Assembly (NCBI RefSeq): GCF_003863365.1 | Contig: NZ_RQXT01000061.1 | Span: 1-39,451 of the forward strand | Direction: 5' to 3' | From: Mesorhizobium tamadayense | GTDB taxonomy: Bacteria; Pseudomonadota; Alphaproteobacteria; Rhizobiales; Rhizobiaceae | DNA length: 39,451 nt | Shown: in pieces, positions 17,198 to 26,306 of the stretch | Position numbering within the stretch: the first letter of the stretch is position 1 | Layout: every line of letters begins with the position of its first letter | Notes under the pieces: model-generated | What the model saw: only the letters and a program-made list of their open reading frames with translations | What the model was told of the DNA's origin: nothing | Database searches by the model: none | Program-made: the position numbers and the translations under genes

Positions 17198-18718
17198 TCA
17201 AAAGGTCTGGTTGTAGGCGCCCACTTCGGGGCTGCGGCGCAGCACGGCGTCGACAGCCTCGAACATTTGCCTTCGCCGCTGCTGCGACACCGGACTTTCT
17301 ACGACCACGACCAATTCCGGCTTGTTCGACGAGGCCCGCACCAGCCCCCAGGTGCCGTCTTCGGCAACGACGCGCACGCCGTTGACGGTGATGAGGTCGG
17401 CGATCTTCTGCCCAGCGAAAACCATTCCATCCCGCTTCATGGTCTGAAAATCGGCAACCACCCGTTCGACCACACCATACTTCACGTCGTCCGCGCAGTG
17501 TGGCGACATGGTCGGCGTGCCGAAAGTCAGCGGCAGCGCGCGGTAGAGATCGGCCATCGACCTGCCGGAGCTGCGATCCAGCATCTGGCAAATGGCGATG
17601 GCGGTGACCAGCCCATCGTCATAACCCCGCCCGATCGGCGGATTGAAAAAGAAATGGCCCGACTTTTCGAAACCGGCGACCGCACCAAGTTCGGCGACGC
17701 GGCGCTTGATGTAGGAGTGGCCCGTCTTCCAGTAGTCGGTGATGGCGCCGTTGGCGCGCAGCACGCTGTCGGTGTTAAACAGGCCGGTCGACTTGACGTC
17801 GACGACGAAGGTCGAGCCCGGGTGCTGGCTGGAAATATCCCGTGCTAGCATCACACCGACCTTGTCGGCAAAAATCTCGTTGCCTTCATTGTCGACGACG
17901 CCGCAACGGTCGCCATCGCCGTCGAAGCCAAGTCCGACATCGGCTCCGGTCTCCAGCACCTTGTCCCTGATGGCATGCAGCATCTGCATGTCTTCTGGAT
18001 TGGGATTATGGCGCGGGAAAGTGTGGTCGAGTTCGACATCGAGGGGGATGACCTCGCAGCCGATACGTTCCAGCACTTGCGGGGCAAAAGCGCCCGCTGT
18101 GCCATTGCCGCAAGCGGCCACGACCTTCAGCTTTCGTTTGATGCTCTTGTCTCTGGTCAGATCGTCGAGGTAGGTCGTGCGAAAATCGCGAACGAAATCA
18201 TAGGACCCGCGATCTGTGAGGTCGAAATCGCCGGCCAGCACGATCGCCTTCAGCGCGTTCATCTCTTCCGGGCCGAAGGTCAATGGCCGGGCCGCGCCCA
18301 TTTTGACGCCGGTCCAGCCATTCTCGTTGTGCGAAGCGGTGACCATGGCGACCGAGGGGGTATCCAAAACAAACTGAGCGAAATAGGCCATCGGCGACAA
18401 CGCCAGGCCGATGTCCCTGACGCGTGCACCGGCGGCCATCAGGCCCGACACCAGCGCCAGCTTGATCGACAGCGAATAGGAGCGGAAATCATGCCCGGTG
18501 ACGATATCGGAACCGGCACCCAGACGGCGGATCAGCGTGCCAAGTCCCATGCCGAGCGCCTGAACACCGATCAGATTGAGCTCAGGCGGTTGCGGCGAGC
18601 TCGGATGGCCAAACCACCAGCGCGCATCGTATTCGCGAAAGCCTGAGGGCTTGATCAGCGACGAGGTTTCGAATTCGAAGCTATTGGGTCTGGCTTCGCC
18701 AATGGATTTGATCGTCAC
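17198..18718 (-). CDS. noeK: phosphomannomutase NoeK
   Basis: About 506 residues, a phosphomannomutase/phosphoglucomutase of the alpha-D-phosphohexomutase superfamily, converting mannose-6-P to mannose-1-P. It shows the active-site serine loop TASHNENGWTGVKMG, the metal loop GFDGDGDRCGV, the sugar-binding GFEKSGH and the phosphate-binding C-terminal region with RASSNKPEL. The frame is open to a TTG at 18760, but the GTG at 18718 (then TIKSIGEARPNSFEF) fits better with relatives I know; the choice is uncertain. It forms a unit with noeJ downstream and nodZ upstream, without a nod box of its own, so it may be read from the nodABCIJ-nodZ transcript. GC-rich like noeJ. Confidence 0.9.
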   Translation of the reverse strand: MTIKSIGEARPNSFEFETSSLIKPSGFREYDARWWFGHPSSPQPPELNLIGVQALGMGLGTLIRRLGAGSDIVTGHDFRSYSLSIKLALVSGLMAAGARVRDIGLALSPMAYFAQFVLDTPSVAMVTASHNENGWTGVKMGAARPLTFGPEEMNALKAIVLAGDFDLTDRGSYDFVRDFRTTYLDDLTRDKSIKRKLKVVAACGNGTAGAFAPQVLERIGCEVIPLDVELDHTFPRHNPNPEDMQMLHAIRDKVLETGADVGLGFDGDGDRCGVVDNEGNEIFADKVGVMLARDISSQHPGSTFVVDVKSTGLFNTDSVLRANGAITDYWKTGHSYIKRRVAELGAVAGFEKSGHFFFNPPIGRGYDDGLVTAIAICQMLDRSSGRSMADLYRALPLTFGTPTMSPHCADDVKYGVVERVVADFQTMKRDGMVFAGQKIADLITVNGVRVVAEDGTWGLVRASSNKPELVVVVESPVSQQRRRQMFEAVDAVLRRSPEVGAYNQTF

Positions 18719-18878
18719 GGGGGCAGGCAGCTCCAGACAAACGCGACCAGAGTTCGACAACGGGCATATGGCTTACTCCCGCTTTCCGCCTCTTTGGCGG
18801 GTCTTGGTGCCGTCGCGAAACCAAAAACGCAATCGAGGCGCGTCCGAACAGAACCAGATCGACGGGGTGCCAGGAGCT

Positions 18879-19883
18879 TCACAAAGTCGCGATATGTTCG
18901 GAGGAGTTGTCAATTAGGCTCAAACGACCCGGATCGTTCAAATCGAATTCAATAATACGTGGCGCGAAGAGGCGCGCGTAGCGCGAGAAGGCACTGGTCG
19001 GCGGAAAACGAATAACGGTATCACACCGCCCAAGAAGGTACATTTCGACGAGCGCAGAAAAACCGCCGTTAACCCCCAGCCCTGCGCTGTGTAATGGCCC
19101 GGCCAGATCCGCCTGGAAGTTTTTTGGAATGGTGAAAAGATCAGGAAACACACCCGACAAGTCATGACGCACCTGCGCACTGTCAGTACACAAGAGCACC
19201 CGTACAGGTTTTGGATACGGTAGTGCTTTGGCCTTCCGAATGGCCGTGCACACCTGCCGGAAGGCGAGGTCCGGATCAGCCCAGTAGGGAGCGTGCTCCA
19301 TAATATCTTCGCCGTTGCCATGCCGGACATGCACCCCGATTATGCTGTGCTCCTTAAAGTGCTCCTGGTGGATAGCGTCAATCCGAGCTTCAATTTCAGG
19401 CCTCGGTTTGATACTTCGAAAAATCTGTCGTTCGGCATCCACATCGCAACGCCACATCAAGCAAGCATCACACACTACTGTGTTGGCTTCAGTATCATCT
19501 TGGGCCTCGAAAAGCTCTCTCAGCTCTTCACGTTCTCGGAAAATCTGTTCATCTGGGCGCAAAACGCAGTCGATCGATGGCTTATTCCACCACGGCGGGA
19601 AGAAAGGCCCAGGGAATGAGAGCTGGTTGATCTGGTCGTCGCAAATAACCGGTACGCCAGCGATGTCTTGAACTGGTTGGAAGAACACCGGAAACGCATT
19701 CGTGAAGGGTTGATCGAGATAACACGAGCCACGCCAATCTATTGCTAGCGAGCGACCTGTCCGATGCGCGTAGGACCAGGCTGCCGCCAGCGACCACATG
19801 CAATCACCAAAACCGGTACGCCGTCGAGAAACGACGAACCGATCCTCGCTCGATCCGATCATCTGTGATCGCGGTGCTAGCAT
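18879..19883 (-). CDS. nodZ: alpha-1,6-fucosyltransferase NodZ
   Basis: Transfers L-fucose from GDP-fucose to O6 of the reducing-end GlcNAc of the Nod factor. The 334 residues show the hallmark start FVVSRRRTGFGDCMWSLAAA and then IDWRGSCYLDQPFTNAFP, the GDP-fucose-binding GVHVRHGNGEDIM (His-Arg pair), and LLCTDSAQVRHDL. The ATG at 19883 has GGAG six bases before it, better than the in-frame ATG at 19895. nodJ ends about 235 bases upstream and no nod box stands between, so it is probably the next cistron of the nodABCIJ operon. Its GC content resembles the nod genes, unlike noeK and noeJ. Confidence 0.95.
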   Translation of the reverse strand: MLAPRSQMIGSSEDRFVVSRRRTGFGDCMWSLAAAWSYAHRTGRSLAIDWRGSCYLDQPFTNAFPVFFQPVQDIAGVPVICDDQINQLSFPGPFFPPWWNKPSIDCVLRPDEQIFREREELRELFEAQDDTEANTVVCDACLMWRCDVDAERQIFRSIKPRPEIEARIDAIHQEHFKEHSIIGVHVRHGNGEDIMEHAPYWADPDLAFRQVCTAIRKAKALPYPKPVRVLLCTDSAQVRHDLSGVFPDLFTIPKNFQADLAGPLHSAGLGVNGGFSALVEMYLLGRCDTVIRFPPTSAFSRYARLFAPRIIEFDLNDPGRLSLIDNSSEHIATL

Positions 19884-20119
19884 CTCGTTCTCCATTTATC
19901 GTGACAAGAAAGTTGAATTGCCTGTCTCAAGACCGTTCCACCTAACCTGGGGCTATGTCGCTCGCCGACTTCCTGCTGGAGACGCGTGCGTCAGCTGCAA
20001 CATGGAGATAGCGTCCTTGAGGTGCTTGCAACGAACGGCCAACTATTGGCCGGATGATCATGCGCCTCCGCGCAAACTTCGTGGCACTGCATCACAGATC
20101 TCCTTCTCTCGGAGTTATC

Positions 20120-20908
20120 TCAGCGCATCAGGCGCCGGCGAAGCAGCACCATCGAGAGGAAGAACGGCAACACCGCGTAAATGCAAAGCGCACCGATATG
20201 CAGGGCGATTCGGCCAGGCGGGCGATTAAGCATTTCCGGACGAATAAGGTCGATCGAATGTGCCAGCGGCAAAAAGTGCGCTACCTGCTGAAAGGTGCCC
20301 GACAATTGCGTGACCGGGAAGACCGCGCCTGACAGGAACAGCATGGGTGTGAGGAAGAGCGACTGGTAGAATACAAAATAGTGGTAACTAGGCGCAAGCG
20401 CGGTGACGGTCATCGCCAGGCTCGCAAAGGTGAAGCCAGTCAGAGCGATGGCTGGTAGCGCATAGAGGAGGGACGACCATCCCGCATAGCCCAGCGTGGC
20501 GGCAACGATGGTAATTGTCGTACCCGCTATAAAGGCTTTGGTGGCTGCCCAGGCCAATTCACCGAGAACGATGTCGCCGAGGGTTAGTTGTGTGCACAGG
20601 ATTGCTTCCCAGATGCGCTGTTCGCGCATGCGAGGGAAAACCGCATAAATTGTTTCGAAGGTCGATGCCGTCATCGCGCTTGTCGCAACCATGCCGGCTG
20701 CCAAAAAAGCAACGTACGACGTATCTTCAACGCGACCTATCATCATTCCGAGGCCAGTGCCGAGTCCAAAAAGATAGATCATGGGATCGGCGAGGTTACC
20801 GAGAATTGATGCAAGTGCGGACTTCTTCCATAACAGATAGTTGCGGCGCCACACTGCCATCCAGTTCCACGCGTTGGCGGGTAGAGCCGCAGCAAAATCC
20901 TCACCCAT
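20120..20908 (-). CDS. nodJ: Nod factor export permease NodJ
   Basis: A 262-residue ABC-2 type inner-membrane protein with six predicted spans (for example LADPMIYLFGLGTGLGMMIG, VAFLAAGMVATSAMTAS and FLTPMLFLSGAVFPVTQL). Together with NodI it exports lipo-chitooligosaccharides. Full length for the family. It starts three bases after the nodI stop and follows it in the operon. Confidence 0.95.
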   Translation of the reverse strand: MGEDFAAALPANAWNWMAVWRRNYLLWKKSALASILGNLADPMIYLFGLGTGLGMMIGRVEDTSYVAFLAAGMVATSAMTASTFETIYAVFPRMREQRIWEAILCTQLTLGDIVLGELAWAATKAFIAGTTITIVAATLGYAGWSSLLYALPAIALTGFTFASLAMTVTALAPSYHYFVFYQSLFLTPMLFLSGAVFPVTQLSGTFQQVAHFLPLAHSIDLIRPEMLNRPPGRIALHIGALCIYAVLPFFLSMVLLRRRLMR

Positions 20909-20911
20909 AGT

Positions 20912-21826
20912 TCACTTCTCCATCTCGTGTCCGGTCAGCCGCAAGAAAACGTCCTCCAGATTGGGTGGACGCTCCAGAAGACGCAGACCGGCGCGCCCGC
21001 GCAGTTGCACGCGCACCTGCTCCGGATCGGGCGCATAGCAAAAGAGCGTCTCGCCGCTCACCTCGATGCGCTGAACGTAGGGCCTGATCAGCGAACTCAG
21101 CTCCTGTGGATTGCCGCCGAAAATCTCGATCACGTGGCACCCGATATGTTCGTCAATCAGGGCATGAGGACTGCCTTCGGCGATGTTGCGTCCATGCTCG
21201 AGAACGCACAACCGATCGCACAACCGCTCAGCCTCTTCCATAAAATGGGTAGTCAAAATGATCGTCTTGCCGCGCGCCAGCAGGAAACGCAGACGCTCCC
21301 AGATCAGGTGGCGAGCGTGCGGGTCGAGGCCGGTAGTCGGCTCGTCCATTACGAGTAGCTGCGGGTCGTTGATCAGCGCACGTGCCAGCGTCAGGCGCCG
21401 CTTCATGCCGCCGGATAGATCGGCGACACGTGCATCCGCCTTGCTCTCAAGGCGGGCGAACTCGAGGAGCGATGGGATGACCGCTTTGATCGCGCGTGTG
21501 CTCATGCCAAAGTAGCGCCCGAACACCAGCAAGTTCTCGCGGACCGTGAATTCCAGGTCAAGATTGTCGAACTGGGGAACCACGCCGATGCGCTTGCGTG
21601 CCAAGCGACTCCGTGCCGGCACCGGCACTCCGAGCACCGTGATCTTGCCCGCGTCAGGCCGTGTCATGCCGAGGACCATACGTGCAATCGTGCTCTTGCC
21701 CGCACCGTTCGGCCCCAGCAGGCCGAAGCACTCTCCCGACGCAACGGTGAGCGAAAGCCCGTTCACAACGAGCTTGTTGCCAAATGACTTCATCACGCCG
21801 GTAAGGTCGATTGCTACATTGGACAT
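20912..21826 (-). CDS. nodI: Nod factor export ATP-binding protein NodI
   Basis: The ATPase partner of NodJ. From the ATG at 21826 (MSNVAIDLTGVMKSFGNKLV) it has 304 residues: Walker A GPNGAGKS, the Q loop PQFDNLD, signature LSGGMKRR and Walker B LLVMDEPTTGLDP. The frame opens at 21934, which would add 36 residues, but GGAG eight bases before 21826 and the family length favour the shorter form. nodC ends about 220 bases upstream; the gap carries no gene I recognise. Confidence 0.95.
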   Translation of the reverse strand: MSNVAIDLTGVMKSFGNKLVVNGLSLTVASGECFGLLGPNGAGKSTIARMVLGMTRPDAGKITVLGVPVPARSRLARKRIGVVPQFDNLDLEFTVRENLLVFGRYFGMSTRAIKAVIPSLLEFARLESKADARVADLSGGMKRRLTLARALINDPQLLVMDEPTTGLDPHARHLIWERLRFLLARGKTIILTTHFMEEAERLCDRLCVLEHGRNIAEGSPHALIDEHIGCHVIEIFGGNPQELSSLIRPYVQRIEVSGETLFCYAPDPEQVRVQLRGRAGLRLLERPPNLEDVFLRLTGHEMEK

Positions 21827-22045
21827 GCGTCTATCTCCGGCTGAAACAAGCCGTTCGGCCGGCGGGAGCTCACTTGCGAGCGTTCTGGTCCAGAGCAGGC
21901 CATCGCTGTGACGACCCTTGGGAAGCCGGAGCATTTGTGTGTGACGCTCCCTCTAGGGGTTGCCGTCGAGCCGCTACGTACGTCTGCGGCCACCTCCCGT
22001 TGAAACGTTGTCCAGCTCACGACTTGTGCCCTAGGCAGTACACGA

Positions 22046-23401
22046 TCATTCGCCACTGAACACGCTCTCAGACTCCACCACCCTTGAAGAACCGCGCGAA
22101 AGATCCGCCCTGCGAATTGCGTGAGCAACTTCCGAACCTCCCGTAGCGTTTGGTCCGGCGATCGGGTTTTTGACGACGATCTGCTTTTCCCCTCCATAGG
22201 GTAGGGTAGGCGCCTTGCGCGACAGCCAATCGCTATTGCTCAATGTACACAGCGCATAGGCTTTCAAGGGGAGCAAGAGAAAGATGTTGATGAATGTGTG
22301 CAGAGAAAAACCGAGAAATCGAAGTTGACGGGCACGAAACGCGGCCACACTGCACCGAATGATGGTCATGGATGCAATCATCAGGACTGCCGACCAAGGC
22401 ACTGTGGCTGTCAGTGCGAGCTGCGCGAGTCCAGCCAGTACCGACAGGGCGAGTAAAAGCGGGCCCAGATTCTGTCCGACCACATCCAAGGTGAGATAGC
22501 GATCGAGGCTTGGCAATAGGCGTAACGCAAGCAACGTGTCTCGAAATGTGCTTCGAGCCCAGCGGAGTTGTTGGCGAAGATACGGCCCTAGCCGATCCGG
22601 AACGACCGTTGCGGCGATGGCGTCAGGAACGTATTCGGTTCGAAGGCCTGCTTTCAGCATGAGGATCGTGAGATGGCGATCCTCACCGAAGTCGCTTGGC
22701 TTCCCACGAAACAGTTGCGTCTCGTACTGATCTAGCAGCAACAGGAGTGCGGAGCGACGGTACATCGCACATGGGCCGCAGCAGCACATAACAGCACCAA
22801 AGCGAGCCTGTGCCGCTCGCTCCTCATTGCAAGCCAGCCAGTACTCCATATCGATCAACCGGGTCAGCCAGGTGTCGCTCCGGTTGCTGGCCACCAATTG
22901 GCCCATGGCCGCGCCGACGGCTGGATGCTGCATCTTCAATGCAAGCTTTGTGACGACGTCGGACGCGAGTGTCGTGTCCGAGTCGACATTCAGCACCAAA
23001 TCTCCAGATGAGCGGCGTATCGCGGCGATCTGAGCTTTGCGTTTGCCAACATTCTTGTCGAGCAAAACGAAGCTGAATCTGGGGTCGCCCGCAAAGGCAC
23101 CGTGTACCGGCACGACAGCGTCGCGATTTGAGGAACCGTCATCGACCACATAGACCTGCAGTTTCCCGGCATATTGTTGGCTTGCAATGGACGCCAGGCA
23201 CGCCGAGAGCGCGCTCGGATCCTCGTTGAAGCAGGGGACAATGACATCCACGCTCGGCAGAAGGTCGAAACCGACCAAGTTGTCCGACGCCGGTGAACGG
23301 TCCATCGGCAAAGCATAAGCCATCTGCATGCTTTTATAAGCAGCCGAGAGCAGCGCATAGCACGAGACGGCGACAGTACTGGCTGTGGCAAGCAGGTCCA
23401 T
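22046..23401 (-). CDS. nodC: N-acetylglucosaminyltransferase NodC (chitin oligosaccharide synthase)
   Basis: Makes the chitin oligomer backbone from UDP-GlcNAc at the inner membrane. From the ATG at 23401 it has 451 residues: an N-terminal span (LLATASTVAVSCYALLSAAY), the GT2 domain with VDDGSS, NVDSDTT, the catalytic FGEDRHLT and QQLRWARST, and a C-terminal group of spans from about residue 310. A TTG twelve bases upstream could also serve as start. nodB ends about a dozen bases before. Confidence 0.97.
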   Translation of the reverse strand: MDLLATASTVAVSCYALLSAAYKSMQMAYALPMDRSPASDNLVGFDLLPSVDVIVPCFNEDPSALSACLASIASQQYAGKLQVYVVDDGSSNRDAVVPVHGAFAGDPRFSFVLLDKNVGKRKAQIAAIRRSSGDLVLNVDSDTTLASDVVTKLALKMQHPAVGAAMGQLVASNRSDTWLTRLIDMEYWLACNEERAAQARFGAVMCCCGPCAMYRRSALLLLLDQYETQLFRGKPSDFGEDRHLTILMLKAGLRTEYVPDAIAATVVPDRLGPYLRQQLRWARSTFRDTLLALRLLPSLDRYLTLDVVGQNLGPLLLALSVLAGLAQLALTATVPWSAVLMIASMTIIRCSVAAFRARQLRFLGFSLHTFINIFLLLPLKAYALCTLSNSDWLSRKAPTLPYGGEKQIVVKNPIAGPNATGGSEVAHAIRRADLSRGSSRVVESESVFSGE

Positions 23402-23416
23402 AGGATCTCGCAATTT

Positions 23417-24073
23417 TCAGTGATATTGTGGAAGGGCGCGAACTTCGTATCCGCAGGCGTTTAATGCCGGAATCAGCTGGGAGAGCGCCTGGGCGGTCTG
23501 GTCGCGCAGACTGGCTTGAGTGCTCTGTCTCGACTCGTCGGGCGGGCAGCCGTCGTGCAAGAGAATGATTGCACCCGGTCGGACAGAGGCGAGCACTGCA
23601 TCGACAATTGCGTCGGTGCCGGGGCGAGACCAGTCTCGCGAGTCTACAGACCAATGAAGCGCCGCCAGTCCAGCGATTTCTGACGCCGTGAACACTTCTT
23701 CGCTCCATGCGCCGTAAGGCGCGCGAATGAAGCGCACCGTGGCCTGCGGGCAGGCCATCATGATGGCTCCGTTCGCTTCAAAGACTTCACGTTGCACTTC
23801 GCCGAAGCCGCATTTGCACAGATCCGGATGAGTCATCGTGTGGTTGCCCACCTCGTGCCCTTCTGCGACAATTCGTTGGATTAGATCCGGGTGCTCTACG
23901 GCGTAGGCGCCGATGACGAAGAACGTCGCCGGCACCCCATTTTGCGCCAACACGTCGAGGATCTGCGGTGTGAAAAATGGATTGGGACCGTCGTCAAACG
24001 TCAGATAAACGCTGCGACGGCCGGTGCCAGTCCACTCACTCGGCACATCGCTTATACAGTTCAGACGTTTCAT
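23417..24073 (-). CDS. nodB: chitooligosaccharide deacetylase NodB
   Basis: Removes the N-acetyl group from the non-reducing end of the chitin oligomer. The 218 residues carry the polysaccharide-deacetylase motifs: TFDDGPNP (catalytic Asp and metal Asp), GHEVGNHTMTHPDL (His-x3-His metal ligands), RAPYGAWS, and ILLHDGCPP. The start ATG overlaps the nodA stop (ATGA), a standard nodAB coupling. Confidence 0.97.
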   Translation of the reverse strand: MKRLNCISDVPSEWTGTGRRSVYLTFDDGPNPFFTPQILDVLAQNGVPATFFVIGAYAVEHPDLIQRIVAEGHEVGNHTMTHPDLCKCGFGEVQREVFEANGAIMMACPQATVRFIRAPYGAWSEEVFTASEIAGLAALHWSVDSRDWSRPGTDAIVDAVLASVRPGAIILLHDGCPPDESRQSTQASLRDQTAQALSQLIPALNACGYEVRALPQYH

Positions 24074-24648
24074 AGCTCCGAACCGTTCCGATCAATCAAG
24101 GTGCCGGACGGCCACTCGCTCATCGAGCGTCCAATCGGCACAACGAAGACAAGCACGTCCTCCACGCGCGTGGGCGGCAGGTCGAGATACACTCCTGGGC
24201 TGGTTGACCGTACGCGAACGCCCGATAAAATGGTCGCCCGGCCATCTCTGCAGAACCTCTCGACATGGTTCCGCATCGCAGGCTGAATCGTGCCGAAAGC
24301 GAAGGGAACGCCGAGCTGCTGCAACACTGGATACACAGCGCTCATTGAAAGGCTGATTCCCTCAAGATCCTGACGTACCCCGTACAAGCCAACTTCGGCC
24401 ACTAACAGATCGACCTCGCCAACCTTGATGAAGCGGCGCAGCATGCAAATGTGGGCCGCTATGCCGTTCGAGTCGTAGCCGATTGCGCGGAATTCTGGCC
24501 TCACACCGGCCCAACTCTGGCCGCCTTCGAATGGCTTTACGTCGACCGCCTCAGTATAGGTCTTTCGCAAGAAGTCGGAGAGTTCGACATGGTCGGCAAG
24601 CCGCAACTCATTTTCCCAGCACAACCTCCACCGCACGTCAGAGCGCAT
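24070..24648 (-). CDS. nodA: N-acyltransferase NodA (copy 1)
   Basis: Adds the fatty acyl chain to the free amino group of the deacetylated chitin oligomer. The 192 residues are full length, with the family landmarks RWRLCWENELRLADH, KPFEGGQSWAGVRPE, RFIKVGEVDLLVAEVGLYGV and PFAFGTIQPAMRNHVERFCR. Its product sets acyl preference. It heads the nodABCIJ operon. The nod box is about 250 bases upstream, a long leader that holds a hairpin at 24790-24815. Compared with NodA2 (30222-30812) it differs mainly in the first 60 residues and lacks four residues. Confidence 0.96.
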   Translation of the reverse strand: MRSDVRWRLCWENELRLADHVELSDFLRKTYTEAVDVKPFEGGQSWAGVRPEFRAIGYDSNGIAAHICMLRRFIKVGEVDLLVAEVGLYGVRQDLEGISLSMSAVYPVLQQLGVPFAFGTIQPAMRNHVERFCRDGRATILSGVRVRSTSPGVYLDLPPTRVEDVLVFVVPIGRSMSEWPSGTLIDRNGSEL

Positions 24649-24789
24649 GGGAAGACCTCATCTCTGTTGGTGTTTTCTTAAGGTAAGCGCCTACGCGTAA
24701 GGGGCTTGGAGCGTCGGCCCGACGCGATTTAGCTTGCGCAGATCATCGGAAAAACCTAGCCGCAAAGGACATGCGACTCGGTTGCCGTT

Positions 24790-24815
24790 CGGTGTACATC
24801 GCACGGCGTACACCG
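24790..24815 (-). repeat. hairpin in the nodA leader
   Basis: CGGTGTAC at 24790-24797 pairs perfectly with GTACACCG at 24808-24815 around a ten-base loop. It lies in the untranslated leader between nod box and nodA, which is about 130 bases longer than the nodA2 leader. The role is unknown. Confidence 0.5.
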
Positions 24816-24897
24816 GAGAATGCTCATCGGAGCCAACGCAAACATTGATATCTTCCTTTAGGGCTTCCTTGAATTCCCCCTATGCGATTTCCTGCAA

Positions 24898-24944
24898 AAT
24901 CGGTAAAATCGTTTGTTTCGATCAAACGCATTCACGCCATGGAT
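24898..24944 (-). promoter_or_regulatory. nod box of the nodABCIJ operon
   Basis: Read on the minus strand: ATCCATGGCGTGAATG, then GATCGAAACAAACGATTTTAC and CGATT. It faces nodA and ends 11 bases before the start of the divergent nodD1, so NodD bound here would also cover the nodD1 promoter. Confidence 0.93.
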
Positions 24945-24954
24945 AGCCAAAGAC

Positions 24955-25947
24955 ATGCGTTTCAAAGGGCTCGATCTGAACCTTCTCGTCGTACTCGACG
25001 CGCTGCTGAGCGAGCGCGGCCTCACGGCGGCGGCACGCCGCATCAACTTAAGTCAGCCGGCCATGAGTGCGGCCGTCGCCCGGCTGCGTGACTATTTCCA
25101 CGATGAATTGTTTACCATGAGCGGCCGCGAACGCATTCTGACACCGCGTGCGACAGCTCTTGCCCCAGCAGTCCGCGACGCCCTCCTGCACATCCAGTCC
25201 TCGATTATGTCATCGGATCCGTTTAACCCAGCTCGGTCCGATCGCCGCTTCAGGATCATTATTTCCGATTTCGCTACGCTCGTGTTTTTTGAAAAAGTCG
25301 TGGAGCGTGTTGCCCGGGAAGCCCCCGCCGTCACCTTCGAATTGCTGCCTCTCGACGACAGCCCCGATGAGCTCCTCCGGCGCGGTGACGTCGATTTTTT
25401 AATCATTCCAGATGTGGCCATGTCGAACTCGCATCCAAGAGTGGCGCTTTTCTACGAGAGGCTCGTATGCGTAGGCTGTGCCGCGAACAAGCAGCTGCCA
25501 CGGCAGCTTACATTCGAGAGATACATGTCGATGAGACACGTCTGCGTCAGGTTCGGACGTTTGATGAAGCCCTCCCTTGAGGAAGGGTTCTTGCTTGAGC
25601 ATGGTCTTAAGAGACGTGTCGAAGTCGTCGTGCAGGGCTTCAGCATGATCCCGCCCATGGTGTCCGGCACAGCTCGTATAGCGACCGTGCCCCTCCGGCT
25701 GGTCAAGCATTTCGAAAAAACGTTCCCCCTTCAAGTCGTAGAACTTCCGCTGCCGCTTCCCGGTTTCACCGAAGCCGCCCAATGGCCGGCTCTCCACAAT
25801 AGCGATCCGGCAACCATCTGGATGCGGGAGATAATGGTGCAGGAGGCATCTCGGATGTCTGCTCCGCTGATGCCAGGGGACGCTCCAGGCGCTCCTGGAT
25901 TCACTCCGGCTGTCACCACCCCCTCTCATGTTCTCTGTCAAGAATGA
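24955..25947 (+). CDS. nodD1: LysR-type regulator NodD (copy 1), with extended C-terminus
   Basis: Flavonoid-responsive activator of nod boxes. The first 60 residues contain the LysR helix-turn-helix (RFKGLDLNLLVVLDALL, LTAAARRINLSQPAMSAAVA, RLRDYF), followed by the effector-binding domain. The 330-residue length exceeds NodD2 (305) by about 25: the stop used in nodD2 (after MAAPM) has been lost here by a small change, and translation continues through GDAPGAPGFTPAVTTP to a later TGA. Residues 1-300 are intact. The frame opens upstream at 24913, but ATG at 24955 is the NodD family start. Divergent from nodA. Confidence 0.94.
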   Translation: MRFKGLDLNLLVVLDALLSERGLTAAARRINLSQPAMSAAVARLRDYFHDELFTMSGRERILTPRATALAPAVRDALLHIQSSIMSSDPFNPARSDRRFRIIISDFATLVFFEKVVERVAREAPAVTFELLPLDDSPDELLRRGDVDFLIIPDVAMSNSHPRVALFYERLVCVGCAANKQLPRQLTFERYMSMRHVCVRFGRLMKPSLEEGFLLEHGLKRRVEVVVQGFSMIPPMVSGTARIATVPLRLVKHFEKTFPLQVVELPLPLPGFTEAAQWPALHNSDPATIWMREIMVQEASRMSAPLMPGDAPGAPGFTPAVTTPSHVLCQE

Positions 25948-26306
25948 GGGCGACAGCTCGAGAGGCCAGCTGATTAGCAGATGTTGCGCTTGCAGCCCGT
26001 GAGGCTCACGAGGCGACGAGTGGAGTTCAGAGACCACAGTCTCTCGTCCCGGGGTCGATACCGCGGTCGGGATTTTTCAGCTCGGGCTGGCATTGGTCTA
26101 AGCTTGCTGAGGTCCATCGTGAGTTTATCACGGCGGCAGCTTGATGGGTGATTGCGTTGAAGCTCTGGTCGGCTTTGTCAGCTCGCATACGGTACACGAC
26201 AGTCATGGTAAGAACGGGATGATGTGTTTGGATTGGAGATTCCTAGGATCTTGGCCCATGACACTGATTCATTCCGCTCTCATCGAGGGGTAGATCGGCC
26301 TTTGCG
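25948..26306. other. intergenic stretch downstream of nodD1
   Basis: No gene recognised. The first 50 bases still resemble the DNA beyond nodD2; the rest has no visible counterpart in the window. Confidence 0.4.
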
